A DNA stretch of 28,218 bases, taken from assembly GCA_015499995.1 (NCBI GenBank), contig JADNRV010000509.1, forward strand, positions 1-28,218. Reading direction: 5' to 3'. The stretch is from Flammula alnicola (taxonomy: Eukaryota > Basidiomycota > Agaricomycetes > Agaricales > Strophariaceae). Both the position numbers and the translations under genes were made by a program. Shown here piece after piece: positions 10,118-18,588 of this stretch; within the stretch, counting starts at the first letter, position 1, and each line of letters begins with the position of its first letter. The notes under the pieces were generated by a model. It was not told the origin of the DNA. It worked only from the letters and a program-made list of their open reading frames with translations, and searched no databases.

Positions 10118-12729
10118 CTACCCCTTAACAATACCCACAGTAACCTCGGGGCCACCCTCCTCCCCAAACTCCCTAACCTCCCTCAAATTCCCCACGGCCA
10201 GGGCGCTCACACACCGCTCCCACGCCCACTTGGTCAGCTTCAGCACGTCATCGTCGCCCAGGTCGTCGCGGACGTGCAGCTCCAGCGTCACCACTAGCGA
10301 CTCGCTGGGAGGCGGAGTCGGCGCGTGTTTGTCCGATACAGGCGAGGTGGGGTAGTACGTGTGCGAAGTGGATGAGGCATAGCTCGGTGTCAGCTGCCAG
10401 ATGTGCGGCGCTGGGAGGTGGACGACGTGGGGGTGGCGTTCGACCTAGGAGAGAAAACGGCATGAGAAAGTGCACGACGATATGAAGAAGGCATGTAGTT
10501 AATGAAAAAAAAAATGAAAAACATACCTCACGCATAGCCCTCAAGAAAGCTTCCATCTTCCCGCTCGCCAGCCCCCTTGGTGGAGACGTCTGTAAAAGCA
10601 CTGTACCGAGCACCACAGACGCGCGGTACGCGACCTTGAACGTCAACACTGCGATTATCAAGGCCAGCGCGAGGTCGGCCATGCGGTGTTGTGCACTAAA
10701 CGAATAAGAACCGTGAAAAAAATTAAAAAAAGATTATCAGGATTCGGAAGTCAAACGGATACAAGAAGAGACGTACGCAGGCAACGTCAACGCAACGAAC
10801 AGAATTGACACACAAAAAAACAGCGGACTCGCAACGAACGGGTTCGAAAGTATGAGCGCAAGGGGGCTCGTAGGCGGGGGGTCGTGTGTATGCCGCGATC
10901 GCGAAGGAGACCACATGGACCGTATGAGGGTGCTCAAGGAGGGTATGCGGTTGCCAGTAACTACAGTATACGATAAATAAATTTATGTTAGCAGTAGTAT
11001 GGAGAATGGAAGGGATGAGTGGGCTTACTATTAACGATTGTTGCGTTATTCTCAAAGAAAAATGCGGTTCCCAGAAGTGAAATGAAAGTGATAAAGGTCA
11101 TAAAGATAGGAAAATCGATGCTATAGGAGAAAACTATCAGCAACAGTGTTGGCGAACGAGCAGTTGATATTGAGACGTACCCCAAACCCTCCTCCTCATC
11201 GCCATGATGATGATGATGCCCCTCCCCACCACCCGCGCTCAGCAAGAGATGCTCCACGCTCTCCTTGCACACATAGACAGACGAGAACACCAGATAGACC
11301 GCCTGTGCGAACATCAACACTGTCTCCACGCGTCCGTTCCTGCAAACCAAAACCAGACCCAAAAAAAGACATTAACGTTGGCGCCCACAAATCAAATCCT
11401 ACAGAAGCCCGAAACGCACCCATAAGGCCTCCTTATCCTCTCCCTTTCTCCGACACCGGCGCCGACCTTCGCCTTTGACCGAGACTCAGATACAGAAGCC
11501 AACCAGCCAGGCACGACCCCACCCAACGCAACCCCAAACGCATCAAACACCACCCAATACCCCAGGCCCGTACACGCCAGCGAGCCCACCTGCTGCCCCG
11601 TCACCCAGAGGCACGCGCCGAGCACGAATTGGGCTATCGACGCCGCCAGTGCCCGTGTTGAGATCTCTGCTGGCTGTTCGTGTTGATGCTGATGAGGATG
11701 CTCGGCATGCCCGTTCCTCGGCGGTGGGATATTGAACCCGAACCCGCCTTTCGAACTTGTAGCAGCAGCCGAGTCAGGCGGGATGGCTGAGATCGGGCCC
11801 CACGGCGAGACGGGGATGGGCGTCGGCTGCGTGTGCAGATCCTCCGCGCGGCCCGCCCCAGGCTCGAGGAAGGAGAAAAAGTTGTGCGATAAGGAGTGTT
11901 TGTGGTGGTGCCCGCGTTTGGATGTCGAAGATGAGGTGGCGGAGAGCGGCGGTGCCGTCATCAGCTCTGGGGTGGGCAGACCCGATGATGATGTTGGTGG
12001 TCTGGCGCCAAAGGTGAATCCCTGTCCTAAGGGTGTGATGGGTGCACGAGCTCGTCGTGACCCAGGGATGCTGACACTAGACCCCGCAGATGGGACGAGC
12101 GGCGCCTCCTCGTCAACGACGAGCTCCACCTCTTGCGACCCATCTTCGGATATGGTGCTGTGAGGAAGCGAGCCTGGACGCGGAAAAAACACCGAGAGGT
12201 TGCGAGAGTGCATCCTCGAATGCCGGCGGTTATGTCTAGCCGCTGGCAGTTGTCCATCGCCTTGTTCAGGAGCCGAGTGCGACGTGGTGATATTGGGGGG
12301 CATGGTGGACATGGTTGGTGATGTCAAAGGGGAGGCCGGGTTTCCTGGAAACGATGCGGAGAGAGGAGACGGAGAGACAGGCGAAAAGGGAGTGGAGATT
12401 GACCGCGTACGGGAATGGCCATTCGGCATCGGCGCGAACGACGATCGTAAAGGAGAAGCGAGTACATGCCCGTTCAGGGGCCGGGGTACAAACGTCGATC
12501 GGTAAGGGCCAGCAGAAGGAGGATGTGCGGTCGTCGATGATACGCTTCGAGCATGGTGTTGCGGTGTAGATTGTGTACGAAGGCGAGGTGGCGCCGCTAT
12601 CGTCACGGATGGCAGGTCGTGTTCCTCTGGCATAGATACCTCGACACTGGGTGGTGCGACGATAGCAATATTCTCGTCTTCGTCTTTGCTTGACTTGCGT
12701 CTATGGATCTGCTGTGTTTGGACAGGCAT
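10118..12729 (-). CDS. Cation diffusion facilitator, Zrg17-like zinc carrier subunit, 6 exons, 746 aa
   Basis: Predicted ER/secretory-pathway zinc carrier subunit. Exons: 12729-11420, 11339-11181, 11120-11029, 10960-10777, 10695-10527, 10444-10118; 2241 nt in phase. Residues 1 to about 350 are disordered, rich in Ser, Pro and His, with PYRSTFVPRP, SFAPMPNGHSRTRS and RHNRRHSRMHSRN. Membrane part: IAQFVLGACLWVTGQQ to GYWVVFDAFGVALGG, then VETVLMFAQAVYLVF, a cytosolic His stretch (HHHHH, 478-482), FPIFMTFITFISLLGTAFFF, PLFFCVSILFVALTL, and MADLALALIIAVLTFKVAY. A C-terminal cytosolic domain with LVVTLELHVRDDLG follows. By my alignment the zinc-site HxxxD of TM2 reads WxxxD (392-396) and that of TM5 reads LxxxN (556-560), as expected for a non-transporting partner such as yeast Zrg17 (partner Msc2) or animal ZnT6. 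The heterodimer role is inference; no Msc2 homologue is in the window. Confidence 0.85.
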
Positions 12730-14037
12730 TGGTCTGAGGTGGCGACGAAGTGTGCAGACTCTAAAGAGCTTCCCAGGTGATTATGGTGTTATAACACATG
12801 TAGAATCGGCTGAGTACGCACGTTGGTCCGAAGGACTAGAATCTAGGATAGTCACACAGGTAGAGATGCACCATAGATAATCTACTTTTATCCCAGCTGT
12901 CGACCCTCTACTCCTCCACGAACTCGAGTTCAAAGCTTGGCACTGAAAGAAACACTATGTCAACTCCGGTTGGGCTAGTTCGGGGCAAAGCTCTCGGAGG
13001 AAGTGTCGTATTGCGGAATTTAGATGAGGATTTGAGCTACTGGAAGCCAGAGAGAAAGAGGAGGATGGTTTGGCGAACACTGGAAACAAGATTGACGACA
13101 CGACACAGAGCGAAAGAGCCTCTCGCCTAAACTCATCCATCTGAGATCTCGTGACTACGAATTGCACCGCGCCGAGAATTCCGGCCATACACCGACGACC
13201 TACTAGAGAATTTTCAATTGAGAATTGAGAATCAAGAAGTTAGAACCACAACAAGATAATCACTTTCGTATTTGGTGCGCATATAGTATGCCATTTCAAT
13301 TGTGTGTCGTTAGTGGGATGTTCAGTGGTAGTAGGAAGAGTTTACGAACCTAATGTCTCTATGTTTCATGCACGAATATGTTGGGCGCATTTTTTTCGAT
13401 GACCCGGATCAATTTTGGGCATTTATATGCACCCCGTAGTAGAGCAATCAGTGCGAAGAAATCCTCTGGAGTACATATGAATTCACGAACCTAGGACTCT
13501 TGTCAATATTTTGATTCGGCTTCTCGGTAAATGGTGCGCATATAGCGCGCATATATTCAGCCGCAGCCTGCAGACCGTGGTATACACTGCAGGTTAAACG
13601 AGCGATCATGGAGGGGGGCACTGCCCGATCGGGGTTGGGCAAAATATTCTAACTTCGGAAGTGAGATATATCTTCGCGTAGAAAGTAGATGAATAAAACG
13701 ATTTATCCTGCTGTAATTCTTGTGTGAAAGCTAGATGGTAGTGGTTGGAAGGAAAGAGGGGAATTTGAGAAGCAGTCGTCAGAATTCTCGCTGCTCTATT
13801 TGTATATGCTTGTCGTTTGATCTTAATGCGCGTCAACCACGTGACCGGATAATATGGAAGTCCTGCTCGTAATTTTAAACAGTAACCTACAGTAACACAC
13901 CTTCCGGGACAGCAACGGTAAAGGCTGAGTGAGTTTCAAAAATTTACGCAAAGGCTAACGACGAGCCGCAGATAATTATTTCATTTTAACAAAGCTGCAA
14001 GTCATAGCAGAACGAGGATGCAGGGAAATTGCAGGGC
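12730..14037. other. Upstream region of the CDF gene, with a dispersed repeat copy
   Basis: About 1.3 kb. The first part should hold the CDF promoter and 5'UTR. A degenerate repeat copy lies at 12958-13195 (listed separately). The 14-bp word TGGTGCGCATATAG occurs twice (13273-13286, 13532-13545), and a CACGTG is present near 13839. No coding region is supported. Confidence 0.5.
12958..13195. repeat. Dispersed repeat, copy 1 (related to 18064-18268)
   Basis: Shares two well-conserved blocks with the stretch between the tandem genes: one around CTACTGGAAGCCAGAGAGAA (with GAATTTAGA(T/C)GAGGA before it) and one around CTCGTGAC(T/C)ACGAATTGCA followed by GGCCGAGA/CGCCGAGA and TTCCGG. The blocks are in the same order and orientation, and the middle differs in length. 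In the minus frame both copies can read Q-F-V-V-T-R and S-F-S-L-A-S-S-S-S, so a decayed coding origin is possible. Nature unknown. Confidence 0.65.
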
Positions 14038-14040
14038 AAT

Positions 14041-14063
14041 CACTGCGTTTTGCCCAAAATATA
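14041..14063 (+). repeat. Left terminal inverted repeat of the CACTA-like element
   Basis: Starts CACTGCGTTT and ends CAAAATATA. Pairs with 15185-15207 at 19 of 23 positions; the mismatches are confined to four adjacent-to-central bases. Confidence 0.75.
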
Positions 14064-14100
14064 AGGGGCTGTCTATAGGTGCGATAAGTCATGTATTGTA

Positions 14101-14117
14101 CTTATAGATAGCTAAAT
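14101..14117 (+). repeat. 17-bp subterminal direct repeat, left copy
   Basis: CTTATAGATAGCTAAAT, identical to 15158-15174 and about 45-60 bp inside the respective ends of the element. Subterminal repeats of CACTA elements are known transposase-binding sites; that role here is inference. Confidence 0.7.
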
Positions 14118-15157
14118 TGTACTGATTGTAACTAATAGAGGGATGCTTTCAGTGAACGATAGTGATTTCACTATTTCTGAGGTAAAGTGGCCACTATTCG
14201 GAATGAATCGTAGAGATAGCGGCCTCCGAAGGTCAAAAATAGAGGGATACTATTTCGGACCAGTAGAGGGTACCCAAAAAGCATCTACAATATACTACTA
14301 TAGCTACTATTGATGAAAAATTGTACCTATAGGGCATCACCAGTACCGCTTATTTTTCCGACGAAGTTTTGAAACGAACTAAGTCCGTTCAAACTCCGAT
14401 TCTGCGCATGTGAACTTTTCTCGCCCGCCTCCTTCGATCTCTCCCTAATCTCTTCTGCTACTCAATACACCCCGGCACACCATGTCGTTAGAGCCCATTT
14501 AAATCGTTACTGACATCGTCTTGTCCCCATCATAGATCTCCACAGACTACCCCACCTGAGCTCGCAGCCTTGATATCCCCCGCCCACTCACAGGGTGTCA
14601 GTCATCGTGCACGCCAACAGGCCTGCACACCCTGCTCAACCTCGGCATCCACAGCACCAAGCACTGAGGAGATGGCGGAGATGTACGACGCACTGAGCGG
14701 GGACCATGTGCTGCCCCGCCAAGGGAAAATGGAAGGATGAAACGGCTGCCTGTACAGGCAAGGTGAGCCTCGCAAGGTAGATCGTTCCCACTGGAGGCGA
14801 ACCATTAGGTGCTGGGAGAGGAGTTTCCTCCCGTGTATGTTACCTAGCATTAGCGAAGCATTATATTTTACGTTAACATATGTTGTTATCAATGTTCAAT
14901 GTGATCTCATTCCATATATCGAGGATTTGTGTGGTTTTCTAAATTGTAATGTAATAAATAGTGGTCCAATGGTGCCCACTATTGCTACGGCATAGAATAT
15001 ATAGGGGCCTTCATTGGTGATATATGGTGGGCCTCTATAAGTCCTATGATTGATTTATAGAGGCCACTATTTAGGCCCCACATTTCTACCAATAAACGGC
15101 AAAATAGAGGGTCACTTATTTCAAAAATAGTAGGCCTCTATTTCTCTCAATATGTGG

Positions 15158-15174
15158 CTTATAGATAGCTAAAT
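15158..15174 (+). repeat. 17-bp subterminal direct repeat, right copy
   Basis: Perfect second copy of 14101-14117 in the same orientation, near the right end of the element. Confidence 0.7.
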
Positions 15175-15184
15175 AGAAGGCATC

Positions 15185-15207
15185 TATATTTTGCCACAAA
15201 CGCAGTG
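15185..15207 (-). repeat. Right terminal inverted repeat of the CACTA-like element
   Basis: Inverted partner of 14041-14063; on the plus strand it ends AAACGCAGTG, immediately followed by the AAT target duplication. Confidence 0.75.
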
Positions 15208-15210
15208 AAT

Positions 15211-15689
15211 GCACGACAATGGCAAGTGATGGGCGAGATTCAAAGTCTAATTGGGACTCGCGGACTCAAGAGGACCCTCTTGCGGAAAACTGACAAAAGA
15301 GAAGAAAGTTCAGCAAGGACAAATAAGGCTAGGATATTTGGAAACGTGCAGGATGAGCTTGACTTGACTTGGAAGGTTGCAAATGGTTTGATATGCGAGT
15401 ACTACGTGAACGACTTGAACTGCGCCTGAAGAGTCCATCATGATATGCCCCCTCCGGAGATGTACTCGTACATATTATTATCACGGACGGTTCACATTCA
15501 GCGATGCACAGAAACCGCACAATTTTGATGAAAGTTAAAACTTGTGACTGTATCTGAAACGGGGTGTATTTTTTCATAAACACCATTTAATTGAAGCTGA
15601 AAAGGTCAAGAGAATGGAGGGCGAATATGTTACAAAAAATCTTCCATAGCTTTCATACGACTAGGGCAGCCGTGGTCGTCCACACGCCT
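15211..15689. other. Spacer downstream of tandem gene A
   Basis: About 480 bp between the transposon and the stop codon of gene A. The 74-codon plus frame 15205-15429 starts inside the inverted repeat and has no domain-like features. Nothing else was recognised apart from the short 3' edge of the tandem duplication near 15670. Confidence 0.5.
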
Positions 15690-17717
15690 TTACGATTCAG
15701 TTGAAGCATCGCTCCGACTGCCATGATCCAATCGAGAAATCTGACACATCTTGACGAGGTCATAGATGTAGTCCCACTGCTGCTCGTTATTTCCTGGGTG
15801 AGTCCTGATCCTTATAAGCCAAGGAAAGAGGGTGTCAAGGTATCGAGCAACGAGAAGCAAGCGCTGGGGGTCGTCATGTGGCGAAGGGTTCCCAACAGAC
15901 AGTTCTTCCAGTCCGTGGTTGAGCATGTCGGCGGCTAAGGCAGGGATGGGGTAGCTGGGAATGTTCGACAAATGTTTGATACCGCACTGGAATGAGACGA
16001 GGTGAGGGCATGCTTCGACAATTGATCGAAGCTTGGTCAGTGATATTCCCTTCGTCCCGTTGACTGGCAAATGGAGAACTTTGAGCTTGGAAGGCGCCGC
16101 TATGATCAAATGTCGAAGACCATCCCAAAGGTCAGAGTCTATAGACCACCCGGAAATCTCCAATCGTTCCAAGGATTGCTGCAAAAACAAATGTTCGAAT
16201 ATCGCATGTGGTAGAATGCTGGAAGGTGAGGAGGCCTGCTGGACATCTTCCCATTGCCGATGAATGCAGACCGAGGTGAGAGTTTCCTTCCATTTTGATA
16301 ACACTTCCTGCGTAAGAGACGAGAAACGTTTTACATGATCCACAAATATAGTTGAAGGCGGTGCTCTGCCCTTCTTGTTGTTGTTTCTGATCGAAAGTGA
16401 AAGCGAGAGTTCGTTCACGTTCGTAGAAGCGACATGGCCAATTACGTCTTCCAGCAGCTTTATTTCTCCGACGACGTGGAGTTTTGTTAACTTGTAGAAG
16501 CCAACTCTCGCGGATGGAGCGTCATCCATTACATCTGCCGGACGGGGTGGAGGTTCGACGGTGGATGGTTCGAGCGCGATGGGATTTTCGACCGATGGGC
16601 AAGGAGAAGGGGCACGAACACCGGGTTCTAGTGGACTCGGGGATGGTGCCCTGCTCGGGATCACTGGAGGAGGAGGAGGAGATTGTTCTTGTAGTGAGAA
16701 ACCACTGTCACTACCCCATACCAAAGGGTGCCCGGTACCTCCGAACAGTGAAGATGGAGGTGGTGGCATGGGTTCTCTGGGCGGCAAAGCCCTTACATTC
16801 CTAAAAGGGCGGGAAGAAACGGCTCTTCGCGCATCAAGAACCAAGGTTTCGAGCTCTGGAAGTTTGCCAATTTCCTGCAAAAGCTCTAAGTCAAACGTTG
16901 GCACCACGTCCAGTAGTTGAAGTTCGCGGAGATTCCCGAAATTCAGGCAAGCTTTCATCGACTCGCGCGAAATGCAGCCCAGTGGGCCGAGTTTGATGCT
17001 GGATAGGGATGACGCCTCGTCTGCGAGGGTAACTAAATATGACATGAGAGTATTCTGTTGCACTTCAGATATTCCGGAAACCTCTAGGGATCTGAGCGAC
17101 GGTGTAAGGAATAAAGGCCAATGGGCCAATGATGAATCGGCCTCGATGATGTAAAGTCGGTTCAACGACGGAAAGAATGGTTCCTGAGTATCGCGGTTGG
17201 GAAGCCGTGATAGTAAATGAAGTAATGTGCCAGGGGCGATGGGATGCTCGTTCAGGTCCTGCTTGTCGGTAAGAGTGAACTCGGTAATCCTTCGGGCATA
17301 CGTGGAGAGCTGCCTTAAGTGGCCCTTCGAAATAGCACCACGCAAGTGCTGTGTGGTGGGTTACAAAACGTTGAGAATAATATCATGATTTCGACTTACG
17401 TATACGTTATCAACGAGTACTAAGGCAGGCTTAAGCTCCTGAAGTATAGGTAGGAAGGATTGGAGGGCGAGCGGCTCAGCTGAACGATCATTTATGAGCA
17501 TTCATAGTGTTACTCGATTATGGAAAGAAGAAAGAAAAATAGAGGGCATACCTAAATCTTCGTTGAGTGGGGCAGGCAAGCCGTGCTTTGCACTGTCAAG
17601 GGTGGGCGATAAGGAGGAACGGTCGGAGCTATGAGAAACCATCACAGGATAATCGGGACTAGGACTTTCAAAATCAAGGAGATCGATGTCTTCAGTAGAG
17701 ATGCTGGTGATGCTCAT
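15690..17717 (-). CDS. Tandem gene A: LRR-like, F-box-associated type protein, 3 exons, 634 aa
   Basis: Exons 17717-17552, 17479-17400, 17348-15690; 1905 nt in phase. The start MSITSISTEDIDLLDF is used because an ATG further upstream reads only ten codons before TGA. Residues 1-55 are a Ser/Asp-rich leader. From 83 the protein resembles the C-terminal parts of the expanded F-box-type families of mushrooms: LRQLSTYARRITEFTL, FPSLNRLYII, TPSLRSLEVSG, NLRELQLLDVVPTF, LPELETLVLDA, YKLTKLHVVGE, LERLEISGW and SKLKVLHLPV are leucine-rich-repeat-like strands. A Pro-rich linker (about 256-363) divides two LRR-like halves. No clear F-box is visible at the N-terminus, so a ubiquitin-ligase adaptor role is only suggested by family resemblance. 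Gene B 0.9 kb upstream is a close paralogue with identical exon phases. Expression is supported by the conserved TATA box and intact introns. Confidence 0.8.
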
Positions 17718-17769
17718 CCCTCACTGGTCGTGATGGTAGGAGTGAAGGAGCATCAGTGCGGCGAGTTCC

Positions 17770-17778
17770 TTTATAAAG
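17770..17778 (-). promoter_or_regulatory. TATA box of tandem gene A
   Basis: TTTATAAAG lies exactly 53 bp upstream of the MSITS start codon, the same distance as in gene B. It stands in a conserved promoter block shared by both genes. Confidence 0.6.
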
Positions 17779-18063
17779 CAAAATTAAGCGCCCATGCCTC
17801 GTGTTCGATAAGCTTCTATTTCATCCCAGGCATGACGGCTTCTCCGCAAGAATGTTGCCTTCTTCGAGGAATACGCAAAGCCACAGGTTGCAATGGTGCA
17901 AACTTGCTTGAAATTTCCTAAAGCATGTCTGCTGAAGGACAAAGTACTGTCGTCCCAGCCATTATCTATCTCAAAGGCCTGCGAATCCTCCACGCTGACA
18001 GATCAGAGCTATCACACCCGGGCCGAAAGAACTTTGCTGAGATGTCAACTCCGCAGAAAGGAT

Positions 18064-18268
18064 GAGCTAGGCCAGCGGTAAAGTTCTCGGTTGACTGCAT
18101 CGTGTTGCAGAATTTAGACGAGGACTTGAACTACTGGAAGCCAGAGAGAAAGACTCAGGATCGTTTGACGGCCACTGGAAATATTTAACAGGTCCTTCAA
18201 TTTCTTGAGTCTCGTGACCACGAATTGCAACGGGCCGAGAGTTCCGGACGTAACAGACGTAGTACCTA
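18064..18268. repeat. Dispersed repeat, copy 2 (related to 12958-13195)
   Basis: Same two conserved blocks as copy 1, with CTACTGGAAGCCAGAGAGAA and CTCGTGACCACGAATTGCA, closing at AGTACCTAC. The middle is about 30-40 bp shorter than in copy 1. It is not present upstream of gene B, so it was inserted or retained at only one of the two duplicated loci. Confidence 0.65.
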
Positions 18269-18588
18269 CGATTTGCTGGAAACAACTTGCTCGGCACATT
18301 CACGATGTCATTTTAAGAATCTAAAATTCGAAAACTAAACATTGTTATACTTCACAGGCATTATCATACGCTATACTCGAAAGGTCGGCTAATGGCAAGC
18401 TTGAAAGGTCAACATAGGGATCCAAAAATTGCGACGAGTCGGAATGTTGAGCAAAAGTAACAAAGAAGTGCAGAAACGGCGGGGGCGGTTTACAGTAAAT
18501 TGGAGAGTAAGAAGTCAAACTTTCGTACGAGTATGGGTGGTCGTCCGCGCGGTCTCCTTCCCTACTGACATTCTCGGGCCTCTACAAT

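Larger units (their letters stand above)
14038..15210. mobile_element. Non-autonomous DNA transposon, CACTA/EnSpm-like, 1167 bp plus target duplication
   Basis: Termini are imperfect inverted repeats: left 14041-14063 begins CACTGCGTTT, right 15207-15185 reads CACTGCGTTT on the opposite strand; 19 of 23 positions match and both end AAAATATA. The element is flanked by AAT at 14038-14040 and 15208-15210, a 3-bp target duplication. CACT(A/G) ends, a 3-bp duplication and repeated subterminal words are the hallmarks of the CACTA superfamily. Subterminal words seen: AATAGAGGG at 14134, 14238 and 15103, CCTCTATT at 15135, several (G)GCCACTATT, and a perfect 17-bp direct repeat CTTATAGATAGCTAAAT (14101-14117, 15158-15174). 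The termini are AT-rich; the core (about 14360-14840) is GC-richer. No transposase is encoded, so movement would need an enzyme from elsewhere. Assignment to CACTA is an inference from the ends only. Confidence 0.75.
15670..17940 (-). repeat. Tandem duplication unit, copy A
   Basis: Whole-gene unit including promoter and stop region, matching 18540-20795 in order and orientation. Coding ends and promoter are highly similar; the linker (roughly 16260-16600 in A) is not alignable by eye. Boundaries are approximate. Confidence 0.7.
17718..18588. other. Promoter of gene A and spacer to gene B
   Basis: About 870 bp. Positions 17718 to about 17940 are the duplicated promoter block shared with 20591 to about 20795. 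18064-18268 is the second copy of the dispersed repeat. From about 18270 to 18535 nothing was recognised. From about 18540 the 3' flank resembles that of gene A (TGGTCGTCC). Confidence 0.55.

Noticed and set aside
9714..10355. 213-codon plus-strand open frame rich in Thr, Pro and Asn
   Set aside because: It is antisense to the last CDF exon and its 3'UTR, and its openness follows from the A/C-rich composition.
14602..14892. 96-codon minus-strand frame inside the transposon
   Set aside because: No resemblance to a transposase and no coding-like composition; if the core derives from a gene, the plus strand looks the better candidate.
14038..15210. PIF/Harbinger or Tc1 assignment for the element
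   Set aside because: The target duplication is AAT rather than TA or the usual TWA, and the CACTG ends and subterminal repeats fit CACTA better.
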